Source of the DNA: Campylobacteraceae bacterium
GTDB taxonomy: Bacteria; Campylobacterota; Campylobacteria; Campylobacterales; Campylobacteraceae
Length of the DNA stretch: 6,019 nt
Direction of reading: 5' to 3'
NCBI GenBank assembly: GCA_031290675.1
Contig: JAITNC010000141.1
Span: 1-6,019 of the forward strand
Shown here: positions 1-5,989 of the stretch, piece by piece
How positions within the stretch are numbered: position 1 is the stretch's first letter
Layout of the letters: each line of letters starts with the position of its first letter
Translations under genes and position numbers: made by a program
The notes under the pieces: model-generated
Databases searched by the model: none
What the model was told of the DNA's origin: nothing
Seen by the model: only the letters and a program-made list of their open reading frames with translations

Positions 1-102
1 GCAAATTTACAAGATTTTAGCGACGTAATTTTGTACGATAATGAGGCGCAAACAGAAGCCCGTGAGACAAGACCACCCCGCCCTTCGGGCACCCCTCCTT
101 AG
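1..102 (+). CDS. C-terminal fragment of an upstream gene, tail formed by repeat DNA
   Basis: An open plus-strand frame enters from outside the window and ends at a TAG at 100-102, giving 33 visible residues. The first about 20 (ANLQDFSDVILYDNEAQTEA) look like ordinary protein. The last part reads RETRPPRPSGTPP, Pro/Arg-rich and encoded by the GC-rich repeat that begins near base 70. The stop codon itself lies in the loop of the repeat's second hairpin. The likely reading is a real gene whose native stop was lost or displaced when the repeat arrived, so that its C-terminus now runs into repeat sequence. The family cannot be told from so short a fragment. An alternative is that the gene ended further upstream and this is a chance open frame of 34 codons. 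Confidence 0.45.
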   Translation, partial: ANLQDFSDVILYDNEAQTEARETRPPRPSGTPP

Positions 103-158
103 AGGGGAATTAGTGAGCGAGCGTGGCGAAATTGCAACGAAATTAGCGTGCGAAATAA
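73..158. repeat. GC-rich intergenic repeat with two hairpins and a degenerate tandem tail
   Basis: Two short stems stand next to each other. GCCC (80-83) pairs with GGGC (87-90) around TTC, and CCCCT (92-96) pairs with AGGGG (103-107). A low-complexity tail follows in which AGCGTGGCGAAATT (119-132) recurs imperfectly as AGCGTGCGAAATA (145-157), and CGAAAT appears three times (127, 138, 151). The base composition is quite unlike the AT-rich DNA downstream. This is the structure of a dispersed intergenic repeat; copy number elsewhere cannot be seen here. The outer limits are approximate. It is not followed by a T-run, so I do not call it a terminator. Confidence 0.55.
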
Positions 159-179
159 CAAGCTAAAAATTGTAAAAGA

Positions 180-235
180 TTGGCTTAGGAGATTTTACAA
201 AATGGGCGAAGCCTTGAAGTAAAATCTCCGTAAAA
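180..235. repeat. AT-rich palindromic element, copy 1
   Basis: GGAGATTTTAC at 188-198 is perfectly inverted as GTAAAATCTCC at 219-229, an 11-bp stem with a 20-nt loop that holds a mini-stem GGC-GAA-GCC (205-213). The right arm continues to a 17-base arm (219-235), the exact reverse complement of 5995-6011 at the other end of the window. The left arm of this copy seems to have lost TTAC relative to the second copy. A competing 8-bp stem is possible between TTGTAAAA (170-177) and TTTTACAA (193-200). It resembles a REP- or MITE-like palindromic unit; no transposase is present. It could also affect the 3' end of the upstream transcript. Confidence 0.6.
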
Positions 236-239
236 CGTG

Positions 240-395
240 GATTGCCACGCCTGATTACAGGCTCGCAATGACGGTATGGGGACACAAACAAAACACAGAT
301 GCTTCGCAGGCTCAGCATGACAATAGGGGGGGGGCTTCGCCTTCGGCTCTGAATGACAATGAGGGCTTCGTTCACGCATGACGGAGGAGGGTGGT
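240..395. repeat. Mosaic of degenerate REP-like units
   Basis: Four consecutive units share a GC-rich head and a tail of the type GCAATGACGG, GCATGACAAT, GAATGACAAT and GCATGACGG, each followed by a G-rich stretch. The first (240-273) folds well: ATTGC (241-245) and GCCTG (249-253) pair with CAGGC (258-262) and GCAAT (265-269) around ATTA. The second (about 299-332) and third (about 333-364) both start with (G)GCTTCG and end in ATGACAAT, and the fourth (365-395) is shorter. Sequences of this style are widespread intergenic repeats that are often mis-annotated as short proteins; the minus-strand open frames here are of that kind. Confidence 0.65.
326..334. repeat. Homopolymer run of nine G
   Basis: Nine consecutive G residues sit at the junction of the second and third mosaic units. 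G tracts of 8-12 are the classic phase-variable sites of Campylobacter and Helicobacter, where slippage switches genes on and off. Here the run is intergenic, 225 nt ahead of the aldehyde dehydrogenase start and upstream of its predicted promoter, so a switching effect is not evident from position alone. Confidence 0.9.
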
Positions 396-404
396 AATAG
401 GTAT

Positions 405-424
405 AAAAATAGTCAACTATTTTT
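405..424. promoter_or_regulatory. AT-rich perfect inverted repeat, possible operator
   Basis: AAAAATAGT (405-413) is perfectly inverted as ACTATTTTT (416-424) with only CA between. The near-symmetric 20-base site is typical in form for a dimeric winged-helix regulator such as a MarR or HxlR type, though no regulator can be named. A second 6-bp inverted repeat, ATTATG (429-434) with CATAAT (444-449), follows. The half-site TCAACTATTT (413-422) recurs exactly at 494-503, next to the predicted -10 box, which favours a regulatory reading over a terminator. The stem is too AT-rich for a good intrinsic terminator. Confidence 0.4.
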
Positions 425-475
425 GAGCATTATGCCCATTTTTCATAATAAATTCCCAAACTTAACTATATAAAG

Positions 476-526
476 TCTGTTTTTACCTTCTTATCAACTA
501 TTTATTGGTACAATCTCTGTTTTTAC
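476..526 (+). promoter_or_regulatory. Direct repeats TCTGTTTTTAC flanking the predicted promoter
   Basis: The 11-mer TCTGTTTTTAC occurs at 476-486 and again at 516-526, with starts 40 nt apart, roughly four helical turns. The predicted -10 box lies between them. Such spacing allows a protein to bind both copies on the same face of the DNA and loop or cover the promoter. Chance recurrence in T-rich DNA is possible. Confidence 0.35.
506..514 (+). promoter_or_regulatory. Predicted sigma-70 extended -10 promoter for the five-gene operon
   Basis: TGG followed by TACAAT (509-514) fits an extended -10 element (TGn-TAnAAT). No convincing TTGACA stands at the -35 position; TTTACC at 482-487 is too far for a standard spacer, and weak -35 boxes are usual in Campylobacterota. 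Transcription would start near 520-522, giving a leader of about 40 nt before the ATG at 560. A second AT-rich candidate, TATAAA at 469-474, is less well supported. Confidence 0.45.
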
Positions 527-548
527 GTAATACGCTAATTTGTATTTT

Positions 549-552
549 GAGG
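549..552 (+). promoter_or_regulatory. Ribosome binding site that decides the aldehyde dehydrogenase start
   Basis: GAGG at 549-552 lies 7 nt ahead of the ATG at 560. It would be only 1 nt from the in-frame TTG at 554, which is therefore unlikely to be the start. Confidence 0.7.
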
Positions 553-559
553 TTTGCTG

Positions 560-1966
560 ATGAAAATTATAGATAGAATATATGTAAACGGCGAATTTAT
601 AAGAGCGCACGGCGTGAAAACTATGCATCTTATCAACCCGCACAACTTAGATGTGATAGGCAAAGTAACGCTTTGCGATAAAACAGATGTGGACAATGCT
701 GTGGAGTGTGCCAAAAAGAGGTTCAAAACATTTTCAAAGACCTCCATAGAAAAACGCTCTGAAATACTTCAAAGACTGTATGACGCTATGAGCAAAAGAG
801 AAGATGAGCTCAACGATGCCGCCGTGCTTGAGTACGGTTCGCCGATAACAGCCACGAAAGGCAGGACAAAGTTCGCCAAAAATACATTTCTCGTGGCTCG
901 TGAGCAGATGGAAAAATTTGAGTTTGAGAAAGTTCTGCAAGACAATACCAAAATAGTAAAAACCCCATTGGGCGTTGTAGCGGCTATATCTCCGTGGAAC
1001 GCCGACTATACGCATATCTGCCAAAAATTAGCCACCGCTATCGCCGCCGGCTGTACGGTCGTCCTGAAACCCAGCGAATACAGTGCGATACAGACGCATA
1101 CATTGTGTGAGTGTTTTAAGGACGCCAAACTGCCAGACGGTGTCATCAACGTAGTAAACGGCACGGGCGAGGAGGTCGGAAGCTATCTCGCACGGCACAA
1201 AGACATCTCTCTTATCAATTTTACAGGCTCCACGAAAGTCGGCAGAGAGATAAGTTTGTATGCCGCTATGATGATAAAAAGAACCATTTTGGAGCTTGGT
1301 GGCAAATCGCCAAATATCATCTTGGACGACGCAGACCTGCAAAGTGCCATTCCTATGGCGTTGAAGATAGCCTTCAGCAACAGCGGACAAGCTTGCCACG
1401 CAGGAAGCCGCCTGATAGTTCCGCAGGATAAGCTTGAAGTTATCAGCTCACTTTTGGTGAAATCCCTAAAAGAGATAAAGATAGGCGCTCTTATGGACGA
1501 GGAGTGTTATATAGGGCCGCTGGTCAATCAAACGCAGTATGAGCGAGTGCAGTCTTATATCAAGTCGGGCATTGATGAGGGTGCAAAAGTGCTTGTCGGA
1601 GGGCTTGGACGGCTGGAAGGGTTTAGCGGGTACTATAGCAGACCTACGATTTTCACAAATGTAAAGTCCCATATGAAGATATCAAAAGAGGAGATATTTG
1701 GACCTGTGCTTTCAGTGCTGACATACAAAGATGAGGAGCAAGCCATAGATATCGCAAATGATACTATTTACGGACTTGCGGGTTATGTCAGCTCAACAGA
1801 TTTGCAAAGAGCGGCACGGGTAGCTTCACAGATAACGGCGGGGTGGGTTTACATCAACAAAGCTGTTTATGGGGGCAAGGGCGTAGTGCCGCACGTAGGG
1901 GCTAAACAGTCCGGAATAGGCAAAAACTCGCTTGATGATTATTTGCAGTTTAGAGTTATTTCTTGA
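560..1966 (+). CDS. NAD(P)-dependent aldehyde dehydrogenase family protein
   Basis: This 468-residue protein is a complete soluble aldehyde dehydrogenase, which oxidises an aldehyde to the carboxylate using NAD(P)+. All core residues are visible: Asn147 in SPWN, Lys170 in LKPSE, the nucleotide-fold motif GSTKVG at 223-228, the general base Glu245 in LELGGKSP, the catalytic Cys279 in GQACHAGSR and Glu378 in EEIFGPV. The Glu-to-Cys spacing of 34 is canonical. The usual C-terminal PFGGxKxSG is varied to PHVGAKQSG. The length is slightly below the common 480-500, with a short N-terminus. The ATG at 560 is preferred over the TTG at 554 because of GAGG at 549-552. It is the first gene of the predicted operon, 17 nt before the PIN-PhoH gene. 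The substrate is not readable from the sequence; a role in clearing aldehydes from amino-acid or sugar breakdown is a guess. The family call is firm. Confidence 0.95.
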   Translation: MKIIDRIYVNGEFIRAHGVKTMHLINPHNLDVIGKVTLCDKTDVDNAVECAKKRFKTFSKTSIEKRSEILQRLYDAMSKREDELNDAAVLEYGSPITATKGRTKFAKNTFLVAREQMEKFEFEKVLQDNTKIVKTPLGVVAAISPWNADYTHICQKLATAIAAGCTVVLKPSEYSAIQTHTLCECFKDAKLPDGVINVVNGTGEEVGSYLARHKDISLINFTGSTKVGREISLYAAMMIKRTILELGGKSPNIILDDADLQSAIPMALKIAFSNSGQACHAGSRLIVPQDKLEVISSLLVKSLKEIKIGALMDEECYIGPLVNQTQYERVQSYIKSGIDEGAKVLVGGLGRLEGFSGYYSRPTIFTNVKSHMKISKEEIFGPVLSVLTYKDEEQAIDIANDTIYGLAGYVSSTDLQRAARVASQITAGWVYINKAVYGGKGVVPHVGAKQSGIGKNSLDDYLQFRVIS

Positions 1967-1983
1967 AAATATTAAGGTAAAAA

Positions 1984-3363
1984 ATGGCTGATAAAATTTA
2001 TGTTATAGATACAAATATAATTCTACAAAATATTCAAAATGTCAAAAATTTATCGCAAGACGGTAAAAATATAGTCGTTATCCCCGAGACCGTCCTCATA
2101 GAGCTTGAGGAAAAAAAGAAACTGATGGACGAGCTTGGTTTTCAGGCGAGGGAGTTTGCGAGATTTTTGGCTGAGTCAAAAGTCAAAGAGGTGGATATAT
2201 CTGAAAATTGCCGTGTTGTGAAGCTTTACAACGAAAACTGCCATATCCATTTGATGACAAAAACAAAGTACGAAACAGACATAGAAACACGTCATATCGT
2301 AGAGAGCAACGATAAGCGCATCATAGAGATAGCCGATATGGCGAGGAGCTACTACAAGGGGCAGAAGGTCATATTTGTTTCTATAGATGTGTACGCCAGA
2401 ATGTTTGGGCTTTTCAAAAATCTCAAGATAGAGTCTTTGCGTGAAGACCGCTCGGAAGTGCCTCAAAGCGAGCTTTTGAAGAGTGTAGCGCTTGATAGTT
2501 CGCTTTTTAACTCGCTTGAAAATATGAATATCACAAAGATAGACCCTGAGCATAAAATAGAAAATTTTTGTTATGAGTTTGTATCAAATGACGGCAACAA
2601 GGCTTACGCTATCATACACAACGAGCGCATTATGCCGCTTGACGAGGACGATTTTAAGGGTATGAAAGTGAAGCCTGTAAACACCCGCCAGAGGTTTTTT
2701 ATGAAGGCTATTTTGTCAAATCTTTACAATATTTTGGTCATTGACGCAAAAGCGGGAAGCGGCAAAACGCTCATAGCTATCGCTTCGGCTATGAGGCTCA
2801 TAGATAAAGGCTTGTACGACAAGATAGTATATGTCAGAAACTCCATAGAGAGCCTTGATAAGGGCGCTGATGTCGGTTACCTGTCGGGAAATGACGAAAA
2901 GTTCAGAATATATAATATGGCGCTTTATGACACGTTGGAGTTTATCGCCAAAAGAGTGCTGAAAAAGACAGAAAACAAAGAGAGCGTAGAGTCTATCAAC
3001 TCAAAAATCACAGAGATGCTGGAGCGTTACCGTATAGAAAAGTTGTGGCCGGGGGAGGCGCGGGGCAGGACTTTGAGCGACGCTATCGTCATACTTGACG
3101 AGTGGCAAAACAGCTCCGAAAATACTACTCAACTGATACTTTCACGCCTTGATGATTCGTGTATGGCGATAGTCGTAGGCTCAAACCGCCAGATAGACAA
3201 CCTCTATCTCAACAAGTACAACAACGGCTTGACAAGCCTTGTGAAGCTCACGGCAAATCCGCACCCTGAACTTAGCATGTTTGCTATAGATTTGCAAAAA
3301 GCGGTCAGAGGCAAGTTCGCCGAATTTAGCGAGCGGGTTTATGAGAGTAAAAAACAGCGTTAA
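1984..3363 (+). CDS. PIN domain-PhoH family ATPase (PhoH2/YlaK-like)
   Basis: This 459-residue cytoplasmic protein fuses an N-terminal PIN ribonuclease-type domain (about residues 4-150) to a C-terminal PhoH ATPase domain (about 215-455). Likely PIN metal ligands are Asp9 in VIDTN, Glu40 in LIELEEKK, Asp110 in SNDKRI and Asp135 in VSIDVYARM. PhoH shows a Walker A motif, AKAGSGKT at 255-262, and a Walker B at 368-373 ending in Asp372-Glu373, followed by WQN. The C-terminal NNGL motif is also present. Characterised PIN-PhoH proteins (mycobacterial PhoH2) unwind and cleave RNA with ATP, so an RNA-processing or decay role is likely. The length agrees with relatives of about 430-460. The Trp in DEWQN replaces the small residue of the common DEAQN. 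AAGG at 1974-1977 lies 6 nt before the ATG. No separate antitoxin-like gene lies immediately upstream, unlike the mycobacterial phoAT-phoH2 arrangement. Confidence 0.93.
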   Translation: MADKIYVIDTNIILQNIQNVKNLSQDGKNIVVIPETVLIELEEKKKLMDELGFQAREFARFLAESKVKEVDISENCRVVKLYNENCHIHLMTKTKYETDIETRHIVESNDKRIIEIADMARSYYKGQKVIFVSIDVYARMFGLFKNLKIESLREDRSEVPQSELLKSVALDSSLFNSLENMNITKIDPEHKIENFCYEFVSNDGNKAYAIIHNERIMPLDEDDFKGMKVKPVNTRQRFFMKAILSNLYNILVIDAKAGSGKTLIAIASAMRLIDKGLYDKIVYVRNSIESLDKGADVGYLSGNDEKFRIYNMALYDTLEFIAKRVLKKTENKESVESINSKITEMLERYRIEKLWPGEARGRTLSDAIVILDEWQNSSENTTQLILSRLDDSCMAIVVGSNRQIDNLYLNKYNNGLTSLVKLTANPHPELSMFAIDLQKAVRGKFAEFSERVYESKKQR

Positions 3364-3366
3364 AGT

Positions 3367-4224
3367 ATGAAAATACAAGAAGCGTGCAGGGAGTGTGTGC
3401 TCAACCAAGCCGTGCGAATGGCAGATATTTTAGGGTTAGAGAGTCGTGAGCGGGAGGCTATTTTGAAGATAGCCAGAGCGCATATAGCTAAGTTTGATGA
3501 GAGCCTTTCGCCGCCTGTGAACGCTTATAAGTTTTATGAGGAGGCGGCAAGATATCTGGGCGTTTTTGATATATACAAAGATGTCAAAAAAGCCTCATCA
3601 AAAAAAGCCAAAGAGTTTGAGGCGACGTGCGAAGAGCATATCAAAAACTCACAAAATCCGCTCTTGACCGCCACCAAGATAGCAGTAGCAGGCAATGTCA
3701 TAGACCTTGCTTCATCTGTGCAGTACGATTTGGAAGATGAGCTTGAGCATATCTTGCAAAAAAAGTTTGAGATAGACGACTTTGACAAACTCTCAGACGC
3801 TTTGAGAAAAGCCAAAAATATCGTCTATCTCTCAGACAACGCCGGCGAAGAGGTCTTTGACGCCTTGTATATCAAAACTATCAAAAAACTTTATCCTGAT
3901 ATGCGTATTTATTACTTCACGAGGGGACGCCCCATCATCAACGATATCACTTATGAAGAGGCGTTGGGTGCGGGGCTAAACGAGCTGGCTTTGGTCATAA
4001 ACAGCGGCGTGCCGACTCCGGGTTTTGTGCCGGAGCTTGCAAGTGCGGAGGCTCGGGCGATATTTGAAAAGGCTGATTTTATCATAGCCAAGGGTATGGG
4101 AAATTATGAATGTTTGAGTGAATATGGGGATTTAGATGTATTTCATCTCTTTAAGGTAAAATGTGATGTGGTGAGTGCGGCTATTGGCGCAACACTCGGC
4201 GCAATCATATGCAAAAAAGCTTAG
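3367..4224 (+). CDS. DUF89 / ARMT1-like metal-dependent phosphatase
   Basis: This 285-residue soluble protein belongs to the DUF89 damage-control phosphatase family, metal (Mn/Ni/Co)-dependent hydrolases thought to remove harmful phosphorylated sugars or related metabolites. Visible signatures in order are the N-terminal Cys7-x-x-Cys10 (CREC), AGNVIDLA with Asn110 and Asp113, DNAGEEVFD with Asp157, Asn158, Glu161 and Asp165, RGRPIIND around residue 190-200, and KGMGNYE at 242-248. The CxxC and length of about 285 fit the compact prokaryotic subfamily I rather than the longer eukaryotic ARMT1 or pantothenate-kinase-fused forms. It begins only 3 nt after the PIN-PhoH stop with a weak ribosome binding site, which suggests translational coupling. 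The exact substrate is unknown. There is no signal peptide or membrane segment. An alternative role as a methyltransferase, once proposed for human ARMT1, is not supported by these motifs. Confidence 0.9.
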   Translation: MKIQEACRECVLNQAVRMADILGLESREREAILKIARAHIAKFDESLSPPVNAYKFYEEAARYLGVFDIYKDVKKASSKKAKEFEATCEEHIKNSQNPLLTATKIAVAGNVIDLASSVQYDLEDELEHILQKKFEIDDFDKLSDALRKAKNIVYLSDNAGEEVFDALYIKTIKKLYPDMRIYYFTRGRPIINDITYEEALGAGLNELALVINSGVPTPGFVPELASAEARAIFEKADFIIAKGMGNYECLSEYGDLDVFHLFKVKCDVVSAAIGATLGAIICKKA

Positions 4225-4243
4225 AAAATTTCAAGGAGAGATT

Positions 4244-5479
4244 ATGAAAAAAGTGGTTAATTTTTTTAAAAACGGCAATCTAATCGTGCAGATTGTCATA
4301 GGTATGGTGCTGGGCATACTTCTCGCACTTATATCAAAAGAGGCGGCGGTGAGCGTCGGCATTTTGGGCTCTATATTTGTCGGGGCGTTAAAAGCTATCG
4401 CGCCGATTTTGATATTTATACTGGTCATCGTAGCTATCGCCACAAAACCCGTAAATGTCAAAACAGACATCAAGCCGATACTTGTTATGTATTTTGCGGG
4501 TATGTTTTTGGCGGCTTTTGCTTCTGTCGCGGCGAGTTTTATGTTTCCAACTCATCTGGCGTTGGTAGATATTGACCCTTATATGAGTGCGGCGGCGGCT
4601 CCCGTAAAGGTTCAAGATGTGATTAAAAACGTCATTTTAAATATGATAGACAACCCCGTCCACGCTCTCTCCTCTGCCAATTTTATAGGCGTTTTGACGT
4701 GGGGTGTGGGCATAGGCATCGCACTTCATCACGGCAGCACTAAAGCGACAAAAGAGATACTGAAAGATGTAAATCACTCAGCCCTGAAGCTTGTGCGGTT
4801 TGTCATCAGCCTTGCGCCTTTTGGTATTTTTGGCATCATGGCTGAAACATTTGCCGCTACGGGATTTAGTTCGCTTCTGAGCTACGGCAGGCTGCTTTTG
4901 GTGCTTGTGGGTACTATGCTTTTTGTGGCTTTTATCATCAATCCGCTCATCATGTACATAAAATCCAGACGAAATCCGTATCCTTTACTGTTTGTATGTC
5001 TTAAAGAGAGTGCGATAACGGCGTTTTTTACACGCTCCTCAGCCGCCAACACTCCGATAAATCTTGAGCTTTGCAAAAAAATGGGGCTCAACCAAGATAC
5101 ATACTCCGTGTCAATCCCGTTGGGAAGCGTGATAAATATGTCAGGAGCGGCGGTTACGGTTACGGTTTTTGCCCTCTCTACCGCTTACACGCTAAACATA
5201 GAGGTGAGCATAGCTTCAGCTTTGGTGCTTTGTATCATCTCTGCGCTCGCCGCTTGCGGCACTTCAGGCGTCGCCGGCGGTTCGCTGCTTTTGATACCGC
5301 TTGCGTGCAGTTTGTTTGATATCAGCGGCGATGTGGCTATGCAGGTGGTCGCTATAGGATTTCTCATCGGCGTTGTTCAAGACTCCGTAGAAACAGCCTT
5401 GAACAGCTCAACTGACGTGATGTTTACCGCCGCCGCTTCACAAAATCCGCCAAATTTGAAATTGGAAGAAATTGATTGA
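4244..5479 (+). CDS. sstT: Na+/serine-threonine symporter SstT
   Basis: This 411-residue inner-membrane protein of the dicarboxylate/amino acid:cation symporter (DAACS, GltPh-fold) family closely follows E. coli SstT (414 residues), which imports serine and threonine with Na+. It is hydrophobic throughout, with about eight membrane helices and two re-entrant hairpins. Hallmarks are the serine-rich hairpin FFTRSSAANTP (261-271), NMSGAA (298-303) in the broken seventh helix, the second hairpin CGTSGVAGGS (338-347) and QDSVETALNSSTD (379-391). RRNPYPLLFVCLKES and DTYSVSIPLGSVINM also read as the SstT type rather than glutamate or C4-dicarboxylate carriers. The start at 4244 is chosen because AAGGAG (4233-4238) precedes it by 5 nt and the protein length then matches; the longer in-frame reading from 4175 would overlap the DUF89 gene by 50 nt. 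The gene lies 19 nt after DUF89 and overlaps the next gene by 4 nt. Confidence 0.97.
   Translation: MKKVVNFFKNGNLIVQIVIGMVLGILLALISKEAAVSVGILGSIFVGALKAIAPILIFILVIVAIATKPVNVKTDIKPILVMYFAGMFLAAFASVAASFMFPTHLALVDIDPYMSAAAAPVKVQDVIKNVILNMIDNPVHALSSANFIGVLTWGVGIGIALHHGSTKATKEILKDVNHSALKLVRFVISLAPFGIFGIMAETFAATGFSSLLSYGRLLLVLVGTMLFVAFIINPLIMYIKSRRNPYPLLFVCLKESAITAFFTRSSAANTPINLELCKKMGLNQDTYSVSIPLGSVINMSGAAVTVTVFALSTAYTLNIEVSIASALVLCIISALAACGTSGVAGGSLLLIPLACSLFDISGDVAMQVVAIGFLIGVVQDSVETALNSSTDVMFTAAASQNPPNLKLEEID
5464..5468 (+). promoter_or_regulatory. Ribosome binding site supporting a TTG start
   Basis: GGAAG lies inside the last codons of sstT, 7 nt ahead of the TTG at 5476. No other good site precedes the next in-frame ATG at 5521, where the local sequence is not purine-rich at the right distance. 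Confidence 0.55.
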
Positions 5480-5985
5480 GTGAAGCACGCTTTAGACTGA
5501 AAAACGCCCGAGTTTATGCAATGCTCATAGTTTTTTGCGCTTTGATGTTCGTGAGTGTTTTCGTGCTTTTGCGCTCAAACACTCCCGCCTTTGATGTCAA
5601 TCCGCTTTTTGTAAAAGCGGCGAGCATCATCTCGCTTCTGTTTTGCGGTGGCGTTTTGTACTTTTGTGTGAAGATTTTGTTCTTGAAAAGGGTAGGGCTT
5701 GTGATAAACGATGAGGGCATCACAGATAGCTCCAGCGCGCTATCTTTGGGCTTTATCAAATGGCAAAGCATAAAAGAGGCGAGGGTGGAGAAAAAAGATG
5801 GCAGATGGCTTTTGCTGATATACTTGAAAGAGCGAGCCAAATATATGAAAGACGAGAATGATTATATAACGAGGATTTTACAAGCCAATATCAAAAACTA
5901 CGACTGCGAAGTGGTGGTGGTGTTGGGACGGCTGAAATGCACTGCCCGTGAGGTGGAAATGGCGATAGATGAGCATAATATTTAG
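5476..5985 (+). CDS. STM3941 family membrane protein of unknown function
   Basis: This 169-residue protein starts at TTG in a TTGA overlap with the sstT stop, an arrangement equivalent to the common ATGA coupling. It has two predicted membrane helices (about residues 14-33 and 46-70) joined by a short loop, and then a cytoplasmic domain of about 95 residues. The segment from GLVINDEGI through DSSSALSLGFIKW (74-96) and the LLLIYLKE stretch (112-119) match the STM3941 family pattern, in which the soluble part resembles a bacterial PH-like domain. No catalytic residues are evident and no function is established. Its tight coupling to sstT suggests a membrane role or simple co-expression. An ATG at 5521 would shorten the protein by 15 residues and cut the basic N-terminal lead to the first helix, so the TTG is preferred. 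Confidence 0.8.
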   Translation: MSEARFRLKNARVYAMLIVFCALMFVSVFVLLRSNTPAFDVNPLFVKAASIISLLFCGGVLYFCVKILFLKRVGLVINDEGITDSSSALSLGFIKWQSIKEARVEKKDGRWLLLIYLKERAKYMKDENDYITRILQANIKNYDCEVVVVLGRLKCTAREVEMAIDEHNI

Positions 5986-5989
5986 TATT

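Noticed and set aside
163..379. Two overlapping minus-strand open frames of 64-70 codons rich in Arg, Pro, Ser and Cys
   Set aside because: They are translations of the REP-like mosaic and palindrome, run through the G9 tract and stem-loops, and have the composition of repeat-derived false proteins rather than a gene.
73..395. CRISPR array
   Set aside because: The repeated units vary in length and sequence and lack constant direct repeats with unique spacers of equal size.
405..424. Intrinsic terminator for the upstream gene
   Set aside because: The stem is almost all A/T with a 2-nt loop and lies about 300 nt after the upstream stop; an operator is more plausible.
554..559. TTG at 554 as the start of the aldehyde dehydrogenase
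   Set aside because: The GAGG ribosome site would be only 1 nt away; the ATG at 560 has a 7-nt spacing and gives the usual N-terminus.
1028..1399. Minus-strand open frame of 123 codons inside the aldehyde dehydrogenase gene
   Set aside because: It lies wholly opposite a gene with intact catalytic motifs and shows no recognisable domain; it is an antisense shadow.
2176..2553. Minus-strand open frame of 125 codons opposite the PIN-PhoH gene
   Set aside because: It is antisense to a well-conserved coding region and its Cys/Tyr/His-rich composition is not protein-like.
4175..4243. Longer N-terminus of SstT beginning at 4175
   Set aside because: It would overlap the DUF89 gene by 50 nt, adds a polar stretch absent from SstT proteins, and ignores the strong AAGGAG just before the ATG at 4244.
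5514..5840. Minus-strand open frame of 108 codons opposite the last gene
   Set aside because: The plus-strand frame matches the STM3941 family and is coupled to sstT; the antisense frame has no features.
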